Shown here one piece after another: positions 16,649 through 24,685 of a DNA stretch of 64,000 bases. The position numbers and the translations under genes were made by a program. The notes beneath the pieces were generated by a model. The model worked only from the letters and a program-made list of their open reading frames with translations. It was not told the origin of the DNA and ran no database searches. Numbering within the stretch: position 1 is the stretch's first letter; each line of letters starts with the position of its first letter. Source of the DNA: G965227875 sp965227875 (lineage in GTDB: Bacteria > Pseudomonadota > Alphaproteobacteria > Rhizobiales > JAJFHC01); assembly GCA_965227875.1 (NCBI GenBank), contig OZ245783.1, positions 3,038,001-3,102,000 on the forward strand, in the 5' to 3' direction.

Positions 16649-18433
16649 ATGAACGCATCCCAGCCCGCCCCGTCCCGACGCCGTGACCGGAAATTCCTCG
16701 GACAGGGCGGCATAGCGGCTGGTGCGGTTCTGGCGTTCGGCCTTTGCCTGTGGACGCCGCAGGCGCCCGCACGGGCCGACACCGCGCCGGAACAGCCCTT
16801 CGCCATGTCCCTTTCAGGGAACTACCTTGCCGGCCGATTCGCCGGCGGGCAGCGTGAAAACGAGGCGGCGGCAGCCTACTATCTCAGGGCGCTCGAGGAT
16901 GATCCCGAGAACGCCTATATCCTGGAACACGCCTTTCTGCTCGAAGTGAGTTCGGGCGACTTCGAGAACGCCACGAAGCTCGCCGGCAACCTGCTCGAGC
17001 ACGACCCCAACCACCGTATCGGCAACGCCGTTCTCGGTCTTGCGGACGTCCGCGCCAAGAGATACGCCGAGGCCCGTAAGCATTTCGAGGCGGCACATCG
17101 CGGCTCCATCGGCCAGCTCATCTCGGCCCTGCTGACGGCCTGGGCATACCAGGCGGAAGCCAGGACCGACGATGCCATCAAGGCGCTGGAGTCGATCAGC
17201 GACACGGACACGTTCGGTATCTTCGGCCCCTTTCATGCCGCCCTGATCAATGATTTCGCGGGCCGCAACAAGGCGGCGGCAGAAGGCTATGCGAGATCCT
17301 ACGAGGCGCTGGGGTCGTCTCTCAGGCTCGTCCAGGCCTACGGGAACTTTCTCGAACGTACGGGCAAGCCCGAAGAGGCCGCGCGGATCTACGAGGCGTT
17401 TCTTTCGGGGTCGCCCGAGCAGCCGCTGATCCTGTCCGCGCTCGAGCGCAACCGCGCCGGTGAAGTTCCCAAGCGAATGATCGCGTCCGGGGCCCAGGGC
17501 ATGGGTGAAGCGCTTTTCGGCGTGGCCAGTGCGGTGGCCGACGAGTCACGCATCGACGTCGCGCTCATCTATATCCAGATGACGCTTTTTGCGCATCCCG
17601 ACCTGATCATCGGCCGGTCCCTTCTCGGCGACATCTACACCGAGATGAACCAGCGCGAACTGGCCATAGAGTCCTACGAGTCCGTTCCGGAGGATTCGCC
17701 GCTGAGGCGCAACGCCGAGATTCACATCGCCGACAATCTCGACAAGCTCGACAAGGTGGAAGCCGCGCGCGCCATCCTCACGAGCCTGATCGGCAAGAAC
17801 CCGCGCGACGAACTCCCGCTCACGGTCATGGGCAATCTGCTGCGCAACCGGGAAAAGTTTCTCGAGGCGGCCGAGTACTACGCCCGCGCCATCGAGCTGA
17901 TCGAGAAGGTCGAGCAGCGCCACTGGAGGCTGTTCTACTCGCGCGGGATCGCCTACGAGCGGTCCAAGCAGTGGCCCAAGGCGGAAAAGGATTTCAAGAA
18001 GGCGCTGGAGCTCTTCCCGGACCAGCCCCTCGTTCTCAACTACCTCGGTTACTCGTGGGTCGAGAAGGGCCTGCACCTGCAGGAAGCCATGGAGATGATC
18101 CGCAAGGCCGTCAAGCTGAGGCCCAATGACGGCTATATCGTCGACAGTCTCGGCTGGGCGCATTACCGGATGAAGCAGTACGAGGAAGCCGTCCGCTACC
18201 TCGAACAGGCCGTCGAACTCCGGCCGGACGATCCGACCATCAACGACCACCTCGGGGATGCGCTCTGGCGGGTGGGCCGGAAGCTCGAGGCAAGGTTCCA
18301 GTGGAACCATGCCAAGAAGCTGAAACCGGAACCCGAAAACCTCGAGAAGATCGAACACAAGATCGAGCACGGGATGGAACCCGAGGAACCGGGCAAGGAA
18401 ACCTCCGCATCCTCGTCGCAGGACAAGTCCTGA
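16649..18433 (+). CDS. Secreted tetratricopeptide repeat protein
   Basis: A 594-residue exported TPR protein. The N terminus has an Arg-rich segment (PSRRRDRKF) and a hydrophobic stretch ending at ALA/ARA, consistent with a signal peptide. At least eight TPR-like helical pairs follow, for example NEAAAAYYLRALEDDPENAY, KAEKDFKKALELFPDQPLVL and EAVRYLEQAVELRPDDPTIN. The tail is Glu/Lys/Ser-rich. Proteins of this size and layout are common in alphaproteobacteria as periplasmic or lipid-envelope scaffolds; the partner is unknown. It lies 31 bases upstream of ispE on the same strand. Confidence 0.88.
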   Translation: MNASQPAPSRRRDRKFLGQGGIAAGAVLAFGLCLWTPQAPARADTAPEQPFAMSLSGNYLAGRFAGGQRENEAAAAYYLRALEDDPENAYILEHAFLLEVSSGDFENATKLAGNLLEHDPNHRIGNAVLGLADVRAKRYAEARKHFEAAHRGSIGQLISALLTAWAYQAEARTDDAIKALESISDTDTFGIFGPFHAALINDFAGRNKAAAEGYARSYEALGSSLRLVQAYGNFLERTGKPEEAARIYEAFLSGSPEQPLILSALERNRAGEVPKRMIASGAQGMGEALFGVASAVADESRIDVALIYIQMTLFAHPDLIIGRSLLGDIYTEMNQRELAIESYESVPEDSPLRRNAEIHIADNLDKLDKVEAARAILTSLIGKNPRDELPLTVMGNLLRNREKFLEAAEYYARAIELIEKVEQRHWRLFYSRGIAYERSKQWPKAEKDFKKALELFPDQPLVLNYLGYSWVEKGLHLQEAMEMIRKAVKLRPNDGYIVDSLGWAHYRMKQYEEAVRYLEQAVELRPDDPTINDHLGDALWRVGRKLEARFQWNHAKKLKPEPENLEKIEHKIEHGMEPEEPGKETSASSSQDKS

Positions 18434-18464
18434 CGACTTCCGGAACCCAGTTCGAGGGCAAGGC

Positions 18465-19346
18465 ATGGACGAGGTGGTCGAGGTCGCGGCCCCGGCGAAG
18501 GTCAATCTGACGCTGCATGTGAAGGGACGCCGCGAGGACGGCTACCATACGCTTGAAAGCATCGTGTGTTTCGCCGATCTGGCGGACACCGTGAGCGTAT
18601 CCTCCGCTGCGGATTTCACCCTCGAGATCGACGGTCCGTTCGCCGCGGAGATTCCCGGCGGGGACGATAATTTCGTGCTGCAGGCGGCGCGGGCCCTCGT
18701 TCACGGCATCAAGTCCCTTCCCGGTGGCGCCGCCATCCGGCTGACCAAGAACCTTCCGGTCTCCGCGGGAATCGGCAGCGGATCGGCCGATGCCGCGGCC
18801 TGTCTCAGGGCGCTCTTGAAACTCTACGGTCACGAGGCGTCGCAGACGGCCCTCCACCAGATCGCGGCGGGCATCGGTGCGGACGTCAATGTGTGTCTGC
18901 AGCCGCGCGCCTCGGTGATGAAGGGGATCGGACACATCGTCGAACCGCTCGACGTACTGCCCGAGGTCCCGGCGGTGCTCGTCAATCCCGGACTGCCCGT
19001 ACCCACCGCCGCGGTCTTCTCCGCGCTCGGGCTTGCGCCCGGCATGGTCTTTCCCGTCGAAACGCCGCCGCTGCCAAGGGTTGCCTTTTCGAAAGTCGAG
19101 GATCTCGCCGAGTATCTGCGCACGACGCGCAACGATCTCGAAGTCCCGGCCTGCGCCATGGTCTACGAGATCGGGGATGTCCAGGATGCGCTTTTTTCCT
19201 GTGACGGATGCCTGGTGTCGCGGATGTCGGGAAGCGGACCGACCTGCTTCGGCATTTTCGCGACGGCCGACGACGCGGCCATGGCGGCCGCCCGGCTGCA
19301 GGACGAAAACCCGCTCTGGTGGGTGCGCGAAACCCGGTTCTCCTGA
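18465..19346 (+). CDS. ispE: 4-diphosphocytidyl-2-C-methyl-D-erythritol kinase
   Basis: GHMP-family kinase of the non-mevalonate isoprenoid pathway. The 293-residue protein has AAPAKVNLTLHVKGRREDGY at the N terminus, the ATP loop LPVSAGIGSGSADAAACLRA at about residues 99-118, and the C-terminal SRMSGSGPTCFGIF. It converges on the polyprenyl synthase gene, now separated from it by the inserted copper cassette; only 16 bases separate its stop from a displaced 3' end of that gene. Both enzymes belong to isoprenoid metabolism, which supports an ancestral adjacency. Confidence 0.95.
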   Translation: MDEVVEVAAPAKVNLTLHVKGRREDGYHTLESIVCFADLADTVSVSSAADFTLEIDGPFAAEIPGGDDNFVLQAARALVHGIKSLPGGAAIRLTKNLPVSAGIGSGSADAAACLRALLKLYGHEASQTALHQIAAGIGADVNVCLQPRASVMKGIGHIVEPLDVLPEVPAVLVNPGLPVPTAAVFSALGLAPGMVFPVETPPLPRVAFSKVEDLAEYLRTTRNDLEVPACAMVYEIGDVQDALFSCDGCLVSRMSGSGPTCFGIFATADDAAMAAARLQDENPLWWVRETRFS

Positions 19347-19362
19347 AACCTTAGATCTTCGT

Positions 19363-19398
19363 TCAGTAGGCGCGCTCGACGCTGATGTGGAACGCCTC
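19363..19398 (-). pseudogene. Displaced 3' end of a polyprenyl synthase gene (left boundary repeat)
   Basis: On the minus strand this reads EAFHISVERAY plus stop. It is the counterpart of EAVDFCVERAY plus stop at the end of the intact polyprenyl synthase gene (23344-23379). The two 36-base segments share 30 identical positions, the first 12 in a row, and lie in direct orientation. Homology is not evident further upstream. I interpret it as the ancestral end of the gene, cut off when the 4-kb cassette entered and supplied a new end. Confidence 0.6.
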
Positions 19399-19471
19399 GG
19401 CGATGCAATGCCGGGTATTATGTAGGAAAAATTCCGGATCAATCATGAGAACCGAGACAGTGGAAGACTAA

Positions 19472-20977
19472 CTATCCTACGGTGAATTGACCCATCATTC
19501 CGCCGTCCTCGTGTTCGAGAATGTGGCAATGATACATGAACGGGCTTTCTTCGGCCGCAGGATGATCGAATCGGATCAAAAGCTCCGTTTCTCTGTCGAT
19601 TACGACAGTGTCCTTCCAGCCTCGACTTTCCGGGCGCGGACTGCCGCCGTATTCACTGACGGTCTGGAAAGACGCGCCATGCACGTGGAATGGGTGAACA
19701 AGCATATCTGACGAGATGATCCAGCGCTCGGTACTGCCCAACTTTATCCGCTCGTCGATACGATCCATGTCGAACGGTCGACCGTTTATCGCAAACTGTT
19801 GCGTCGCGCCACCACCCATCATGCCCATGCCCATGCCCATGCCCATGTCGAGAGAGAAGCGGCGCACGGCGGTCGGAGCCAAAGTGTGCAGATCCGGCAA
19901 TGTGCCTCCAAGTTCGTCGGGGATGCTCGTGATCCTTGTCGCAAGTTGTTCGTCCACAACGAACGGAAGGACGGGAAACTGGCGCGCGCCAGAAATTTGC
20001 TCCAGAATTTCGCGTGCCCGCCCCATCATGGCACCCATGCCTTCATTGGGATCGCCTGCGCTCGCCAAGGTCATGTCGGACCCATCGGAAAAATCGATCA
20101 GAACCTCCGCTCGTTCTCCAGGTGAAAGGCGCAACTCGTCAACGGTTGTAGGCGCAGGAAGAAAACCGCCATCTGTTGCAATAAGGTGCATAGGGCGCTT
20201 GTCATCACAAAACAGACGGTAAATCCGAGCGTTCGACCCGTTGATCAACCGCAGGCGGACAATCGCTTTAGGCACAACCGCAACAGCTCTCGCCTGGCCA
20301 TTCACCAATATCGTGTCGCCTGTCATTCCGTGCCTGATGTCCATCATCGAGTTTGCGTACTCAAGCTCACCGGCATCCGAGAAACGACGATCCTGCAGAA
20401 TGAGCGTAAGGTCGTCGACGCCATAGTCCGTCGGCAAGGCTCGTTCCGCATCTTTCCCGTCGACCACATGAATGGCACCGACAAGTCCTGCATAGACATC
20501 CCGGGCCGTCCTTCCATGGACGTGAGTGTGAAAGAAAGCCGTACACGGTTCTTGTGAAATCTGCATATCCGGAGTCCACGACTTGCCTGGTCTGATAGCC
20601 AGATGTGGACCACCGTCATATATGCCAGGCACAAGAAGGCCGTGCCAGTGCGCGCTTATCGGCCACGATAATCCATTCACAATGGTCGGGCGCAACGGTC
20701 CCTTCATTATGCGAACGACCGGCCCGAGAAACGGCTGGTTGAAGCCAATTGTTTCAGTTGAACGCCCTGCGAAAAATGCAGTCGTCCCTGATTGGGAGGT
20801 TAAGTCGAACGTTCCCGTCGCGGTCGCATCCATCAACGGCGGCATGGTTAGACGGCGTCGCGTGGCGATATCCCTTTGCGAAAAATTGGGACGCCCTCCA
20901 AGTGCAAGGTAGGCCGCGCCTCCAGCAGCCAGGGCGGCAGCAGAAACAAGAACGTTGCGCCGAGTAACGGCTGGCAT
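19472..20977 (-). CDS. Multicopper oxidase (CopA/CueO/laccase-like), Tat-exported
   Basis: A 501-residue periplasmic oxidase, probably converting Cu(I) to Cu(II). The N terminus VTRRNVLVSAAALAAGGAAY is a twin-arginine signal. The four copper-binding segments are present: HWHGLLVP, FHTHVHG, HPFHVHGASF and YHCHILEHEDGGMMGQF. A Met-rich loop (DMGMGMGMGMMGGG), encoded by a CCCATG-type hexamer repeat, resembles Met-rich copper-sensing loops of CueO-like enzymes. The ATG at 20977 has GAGG upstream; an in-frame ATG four codons earlier does not. Last gene of the inserted cassette in transcription order. Confidence 0.93.
   Translation of the reverse strand: MPAVTRRNVLVSAAALAAGGAAYLALGGRPNFSQRDIATRRRLTMPPLMDATATGTFDLTSQSGTTAFFAGRSTETIGFNQPFLGPVVRIMKGPLRPTIVNGLSWPISAHWHGLLVPGIYDGGPHLAIRPGKSWTPDMQISQEPCTAFFHTHVHGRTARDVYAGLVGAIHVVDGKDAERALPTDYGVDDLTLILQDRRFSDAGELEYANSMMDIRHGMTGDTILVNGQARAVAVVPKAIVRLRLINGSNARIYRLFCDDKRPMHLIATDGGFLPAPTTVDELRLSPGERAEVLIDFSDGSDMTLASAGDPNEGMGAMMGRAREILEQISGARQFPVLPFVVDEQLATRITSIPDELGGTLPDLHTLAPTAVRRFSLDMGMGMGMGMMGGGATQQFAINGRPFDMDRIDERIKLGSTERWIISSDMLVHPFHVHGASFQTVSEYGGSPRPESRGWKDTVVIDRETELLIRFDHPAAEESPFMYHCHILEHEDGGMMGQFTVG
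19821..19847 (+). repeat. Hexanucleotide repeat (ATGCCC)4-ATG inside the multicopper oxidase gene
   Basis: Four perfect tandem copies of a 6-base unit plus a partial one. On the coding strand they encode alternating Gly-Met in the Met-rich loop. Being a multiple of three, slippage would lengthen or shorten the loop without shifting the frame. Confidence 0.85.
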
Positions 20978-21014
20978 AGGAAACCTCATTCGTAATTCAC
21001 CTGCCGGGCTTGGT

Positions 21015-21338
21015 TCAAAACCATGCCTCCTTGGCCATCAGACGACTTGAGTCGACGAGAATCCCACTTCGGACAAAGAAAGCAGGTGTAACGGTGTTAT
21101 GGAGCATCTGGGCCAGTCTCATCGCGAGGCGGATGTGCCGATCGATCTCGGGCGGGCTTATGTCTGCCTTGAGCTTCGCGATGATCGACCACTGTATGAT
21201 ATCTGGGTTCTCCAGGATCGCTTCCTGCGCGAGTTTTCTGACCTGGTCTTCAGTGTATCGCTCGGCCGCGACCGAAGACGGTTCGGCGTTGAACGAGAGA
21301 ACAATTCCACTCATCAGCGAAACAAGTAATTTGTTCAT
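21015..21338 (-). CDS. Small exported protein resembling a truncated ScsC/DsbA-like protein
   Basis: A 107-residue protein with a signal peptide (MNKLLVSLMSGIVLSFNAEP). The segment DQVRKLAQEAILENPDIIQW resembles the N-terminal dimerisation helix of ScsC/Com1-type DsbA proteins, and VTPAFFVRSGILVDSSRLM resembles their cis-proline end. The CxxC-bearing core expected between them is missing. It may be a remnant from an internal deletion or a distinct small protein. ScsC proteins take part in copper tolerance, which fits the cassette. Start at the ATG 21336-21338. Family resemblance is by eye only. Confidence 0.5.
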   Translation of the reverse strand: MNKLLVSLMSGIVLSFNAEPSSVAAERYTEDQVRKLAQEAILENPDIIQWSIIAKLKADISPPEIDRHIRLAMRLAQMLHNTVTPAFFVRSGILVDSSRLMAKEAWF

Positions 21339-21469
21339 CCGACGCTTCCACCGCGTTGGTCGGTGGCCACAGACCAATCGATCCGACTGTTTTATGTACC
21401 GCGACCGCGTTTCGCACGAGTTGGACGAGCAACCAGGAGCTGCCCGTTCGTGCCATACATGCCGACCCG

Positions 21470-21952
21470 TTATTTCTTGCCCGCTTCGTAGAACACCGTC
21501 GGTTTGGTATTGGCGGTCGCCGAAAATGCGTACACTGTGTAATGCGCGTCCTTGTCGTAACCCATTCCAAGAGATCCTGCCGGCATTCCAGGCGTCGAGA
21601 TGCCGCGTATGTCCGGTCGTTCGCGCATCAGTTTGTCTATTGCTTCGAGCGGCACGTGACCTTCGAGGATGTATTTTCGGTCACCTCCGATGCTGGCGGT
21701 GTGACAGGCCTCGAGTTCCTCTGGAACGTTGCTTTGCCGCTTTACAGACGTGAGGTCTTGCAGGTCAGTCGACTTGATCCGGTAACCGGCCTTCCTGACC
21801 GCTTTGATCCATTCTTCGCAGCAGCCACACCAGGGCGTCTTGAACACCACTATGTTCTTCGCGGGATCGACCTGTGAAGCATTACCCGGCTCGTAGGTCA
21901 GAAAGCCGGCGCAAAAGGCCATCGTAAAGACAACTGTTAGTTTTTTATGCAT
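21470..21952 (-). CDS. DUF411 metal-binding protein, exported
   Basis: A 160-residue protein with an N-terminal signal peptide (MHKKLTVVFTMAFCAGFLTY). The thioredoxin-like DUF411 domain holds WCGCCEEWIKAVRKAGY at about residues 41-57, followed by CHTASIGGDRKYILEGHVP and PDIRGISTPGMPAGSLGM. DUF411 proteins are typical of copper-resistance clusters and are thought to bind copper in the periplasm. The ATG at 21952 has AGGGG at good spacing. It overlaps the 3' end of the DUF2933 gene by eight bases. Confidence 0.88.
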   Translation of the reverse strand: MHKKLTVVFTMAFCAGFLTYEPGNASQVDPAKNIVVFKTPWCGCCEEWIKAVRKAGYRIKSTDLQDLTSVKRQSNVPEELEACHTASIGGDRKYILEGHVPLEAIDKLMRERPDIRGISTPGMPAGSLGMGYDKDAHYTVYAFSATANTKPTVFYEAGKK

Positions 21953-22262
21953 TGTCATCCCCTTTCGTCTTTGCATGATTGTTTGAACTGCAGCGATGTT
22001 CCGAAAACCTGTGGATCAAGAGATGCACACCGACGCATGCGATTAACGGGGCAAGCGCGTAAAATCCTTGGCTCCATGCCACATTGAAGGCCGTTTGCCA
22101 GACAAACAGGCCTGCGGCGACTGCCATGGGAACGCCACACGCAATCATCAGCCAGCGACCGCTTCTTTTTGCGTCTTCGGTCTTGATCTTGCCCCCTCTG
22201 ACTTTCGGTACCCCGGACTCGGCAGTCAACGCGGGGAGGGTTTGGGGTCGTCGTTCTGTCAT
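21945..22262 (-). CDS. DUF2933 small membrane protein
   Basis: A 105-residue inner-membrane protein with two transmembrane helices (about residues 37-56 and 63-83). LIACVGVHLLIHRF followed by a His-rich tail is typical of DUF2933, found beside copper-resistance and other metal genes. The 5' end overlaps the L,D-transpeptidase stop by four bases and the 3' end overlaps the DUF411 start, so the three are translationally coupled. Molecular role unknown. Confidence 0.75.
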   Translation of the reverse strand: MTERRPQTLPALTAESGVPKVRGGKIKTEDAKRSGRWLMIACGVPMAVAAGLFVWQTAFNVAWSQGFYALAPLIACVGVHLLIHRFSEHRCSSNNHAKTKGDDNA

Positions 22263-22816
22263 TGGACTACCACCTTTGCGCCTATGGAGACGCGGCTGTA
22301 GAGGTCCTCGACATGTGCGTTGATCATCCGGATGCAGCCGTTGGACACAGATCGCCCAATTGATGACGGTTGAGTTGTGCCGTGGATGCGGTAAAGCGTG
22401 TCGCGGTTCTCTCGGTAAAGGTAGAGCGCGCGCGATCCGAGTGGATTTCCCGGGCCGCCCGGGACGCCGTTAGCGTACTTGGCGTACTTCCGGGGCTCGC
22501 GCCGAATCATGTTCTTTGTTGGTCTCCAACTCGGCCACTTCGCCATTCGGCCTATTGTAGCGCTCCCGCGAAAAGCCAAACCAGCTTTACCGACCCCAAC
22601 GCCGTATCTTCGGGCTATCCTGGGCGTCAGTTGCAGGTAGAGGAAATGATTTCGACGGTCGATAACGATTGTTCCCGGCGGATGGCCGCCGAAGCGAACG
22701 TTCTGTGGCATGTATTTCTTGGCGATAGCCACGTGTTTCTTGTGCGCCTGAGCCGTACTTGCTGGCACCAACGCCAAGGCTCCTGCGCCAAGCAAAAAGC
22801 TTCTTTTGGAAAGCAT
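22259..22816 (-). CDS. L,D-transpeptidase (YkuD domain), exported
   Basis: A 185-residue periplasmic enzyme. The signal MLSKRSFLLGAGALALVPAS has an RSFLLGAG run. The YkuD catalytic segment is YRIHGTTQPSSIGRSVSNGC followed by IRM, with the His and the nucleophilic Cys. Family role: 3-3 peptidoglycan cross-links, or attachment of proteins to peptidoglycan. Such genes recur in copper-resistance clusters, perhaps because copper inhibits L,D-transpeptidases; that link is inference. A strong AGAGAGG site precedes the ATG. Confidence 0.9.
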   Translation of the reverse strand: MLSKRSFLLGAGALALVPASTAQAHKKHVAIAKKYMPQNVRFGGHPPGTIVIDRRNHFLYLQLTPRIARRYGVGVGKAGLAFRGSATIGRMAKWPSWRPTKNMIRREPRKYAKYANGVPGGPGNPLGSRALYLYRENRDTLYRIHGTTQPSSIGRSVSNGCIRMINAHVEDLYSRVSIGAKVVVQ

Positions 22817-22869
22817 GATTACCTCTCTAAGCTGATCGTTCCTTGCGCCTTGCCGACGCAGTCAGTCGA

Positions 22870-23187
22870 TCAGAGAGAGATGGGAGGACGGAATAAGGGG
22901 TAGCTCATGCTCACAGCAAGATGGCTGGTGGCAGTTACTATTTCTCTGGGCAGGGCGGGAGCAAGCTGAGTGCCGGGGAACGGCGCCAGAAAATGGCATT
23001 CCGCCGCGCAATTCACTCGCTCGTGTTGCGAGTGGTTTACACTTCGATCGCACTCGCTCGCGCTGCTCGAAATGATTACTGGGTCCGGATTCGGTTCAAG
23101 GAAGTCGACATGTGTCATCGCAGACGCCGGGAAAAACCAGGCCACGCATATGACTGATAGCAAAAGAACCGAAACGACTTTTCGCAT
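22870..23187 (-). CDS. Secreted Cys/His-containing protein of unknown function
   Basis: A 105-residue protein with a clear signal peptide (MRKVVSVLLLSVICVAWFFP, cleavage near SAM). The mature part has CDRSVNHSQHERVNCAAECH, a cluster of Cys and His that could bind metal. First gene of the cassette in transcription order. I do not recognise the family, and no clear ribosome-binding site is visible. Confidence 0.5.
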   Translation of the reverse strand: MRKVVSVLLLSVICVAWFFPASAMTHVDFLEPNPDPVIISSSASECDRSVNHSQHERVNCAAECHFLAPFPGTQLAPALPREIVTATSHLAVSMSYPLFRPPISL

Positions 23188-23343
23188 ATCAAGTTTTTAC
23201 ACGAGGTCGCCGTGAGTTTCCATAGCGGTCAGCGATTGCATGAAGATTGGACCTGCACGTCAGTTTGGATTCGATACCCCGCCAGAACAGCGTGCACTCT
23301 TTGCTGATCAGGGCATAGACGGCAACATCGTGAGCGATATCGC

Positions 23344-23379
23344 TCAGTAGGCGCGTTCCACGCAGAAGTCGACCGCCTC
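23344..23379. repeat. Right boundary direct repeat of the copper cassette
   Basis: The last 36 bases of the polyprenyl synthase gene; 30 of 36 match the segment at 19363-19398 in the same orientation, beginning with 12 identical bases. It is the putative attachment-site copy. Confidence 0.55.
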
Positions 23380-24360
23380 GAGAAGGGCCGACTTGTACGC
23401 GCTGTCGGGGAAGATCGCCAGGGCGTCTCGCGCCATCGCGCCGTAGTGGTGCGCCCGTTTGATCGTGTCCGCGAGCGCGTCGTGACGTTCCATGATGGCG
23501 ATGGCCTTTTCCAGGTCCGCGTCGGTGGCCTCGCCGCCCTGCAGCGACCTGGTCCAGAACTCGCGTTCGCTCTCGTCGCCGCGACGGAAGGAGAGCACCA
23601 CGGGGAGCGTGATCTTGCCTTCGCGGAAATCGTCGCCGATGCGCTTGCCGAGCAGTGCCTGCTGGCCGGAATAGTCGAGCGCGTCGTCCACGAGCTGGAA
23701 CGCGAGCCCGAGGTTGCGTCCGAACGAGCGCAGGGCAGAGTGTTCCTGGCGCGGGCGGTCGGCGATCACCGCACCGATCTCCGCGGCGGCCGCGAACAGG
23801 GCCGCGGTCTTGGCCGTGATGACGGCGAGATACTCGTCTTCGGTGGTCGAGGTGTCCTTCGCGGCCGCGAGCTGCATGACCTCGCCCTCGGCGATGACCG
23901 CCGCGGCGGTGGACAGGATGCGCAGCGCGTCGAGAGACCCGGTGTCGACCATCATCCGGAAGGCCTGGCCGAGCAGGAAGTCGCCCACCAGCACGCTGGC
24001 CTCGTTGCCCCAGAGCATGCGGGCGGCGGCCTTGCCGCGCCTCATCTCGCTTTCGTCGACGACGTCGTCGTGCAGCAGGGTCGCGGTATGCATGAACTCC
24101 ACGCTCGCCGCGAGCACGACGTGATCGTCGCCCTTGTAGCCGCACATCTGCGACGTGGCGAGGGTCACCATCGGCCGGAGGCGCTTGCCGCCGGAATCGA
24201 TCAGATACTGTGCGACTTCCGGGATCATCTCCACGTCGGACAGCGTCCTGTCGATGATCACCTTGTTGACCCGCTCCATCCCGTCTGACACAAGGTCCAC
24301 GAGTTTCTGGATAGAGGCTTTCCGGTCCCTTTCACCTTCGAGGGAAACGACGACGCCCAC
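23344..24360 (-). CDS. ispB: Polyprenyl (octaprenyl/decaprenyl) diphosphate synthase
   Basis: Trans-prenyltransferase that makes the ubiquinone side chain. The 338-residue protein carries the first Asp-rich motif LLHDDVVDESEMRRG, GGKRLRPMV near residue 42 and the second Asp-rich motif QLVDDALDYSG. The GTG at 24360 has GGAG six bases upstream. Its last 12 codons are the right-hand copy of the direct repeat that bounds the copper cassette, so its present 3' end may have been supplied by the element. Divergent from the DUF2007 gene. Chain length cannot be read from sequence. Confidence 0.9.
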   Translation of the reverse strand: MGVVVSLEGERDRKASIQKLVDLVSDGMERVNKVIIDRTLSDVEMIPEVAQYLIDSGGKRLRPMVTLATSQMCGYKGDDHVVLAASVEFMHTATLLHDDVVDESEMRRGKAAARMLWGNEASVLVGDFLLGQAFRMMVDTGSLDALRILSTAAAVIAEGEVMQLAAAKDTSTTEDEYLAVITAKTAALFAAAAEIGAVIADRPRQEHSALRSFGRNLGLAFQLVDDALDYSGQQALLGKRIGDDFREGKITLPVVLSFRRGDESEREFWTRSLQGGEATDADLEKAIAIMERHDALADTIKRAHHYGAMARDALAIFPDSAYKSALLEAVDFCVERAY

Positions 24361-24463
24361 TCTGTTCTCCGCAGGATAAGTTGTTGTTCCGGGCCACCAT
24401 AGGATTAGCCTACCGACGCGGCAAGCGCGACGATTGGACGCTGAACCGGAGAGACCGACCGAC

Positions 24464-24685
24464 ATGAAGGAACTGCTGCGCACCAACGACCCCGTGCTGC
24501 TCTCCTTTCTGGAGTCCGTGCTGCGCGATGCCGACGTGCCGCACGCGGTTCTCGACACTCACATGAGCGTCGTCGACGGCAGCCTCGGCATTCTGCCGCG
24601 CCGCATCGTGGTCGATGACGACAGTCTCGCCCAGGCCCGCAGGCTGCTCGACGATCTCGGGATCGACCATGACAAGAGCACCTGA
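24464..24685 (+). CDS. DUF2007 family protein
   Basis: A 73-residue protein, nearly all DUF2007 domain: MKELLRTNDPVLLSFLESVL, DTHMSVVDGSLGILPRRIVV and a final RRLLDDLGI. DUF2007 is a small alpha/beta domain described as a putative signal-transducing or PII-like protein; its function is not proven. A GGAGAGACC site precedes the ATG. Its 3' end overlaps the next gene by 17 bases, so the two are translationally coupled. Confidence 0.85.
   Translation: MKELLRTNDPVLLSFLESVLRDADVPHAVLDTHMSVVDGSLGILPRRIVVDDDSLAQARRLLDDLGIDHDKST

Larger units (their letters stand above)
19363..23379. mobile_element. Probable inserted copper-resistance cassette bounded by direct repeats
   Basis: A block of about 4 kb of visibly lower GC (near 50 percent in sampled stretches, against about 65 around it) with six minus-strand genes for copper or periplasmic functions. 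It is flanked by 36-base imperfect direct repeats (30/36) that are two versions of the same gene's 3' terminus, the pattern left by elements that integrate into and restore a gene's end. No integrase, transposase or recombinase is encoded inside, so the element is incomplete, was mobilised in trans, or arrived by homologous exchange. Confidence 0.55.
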
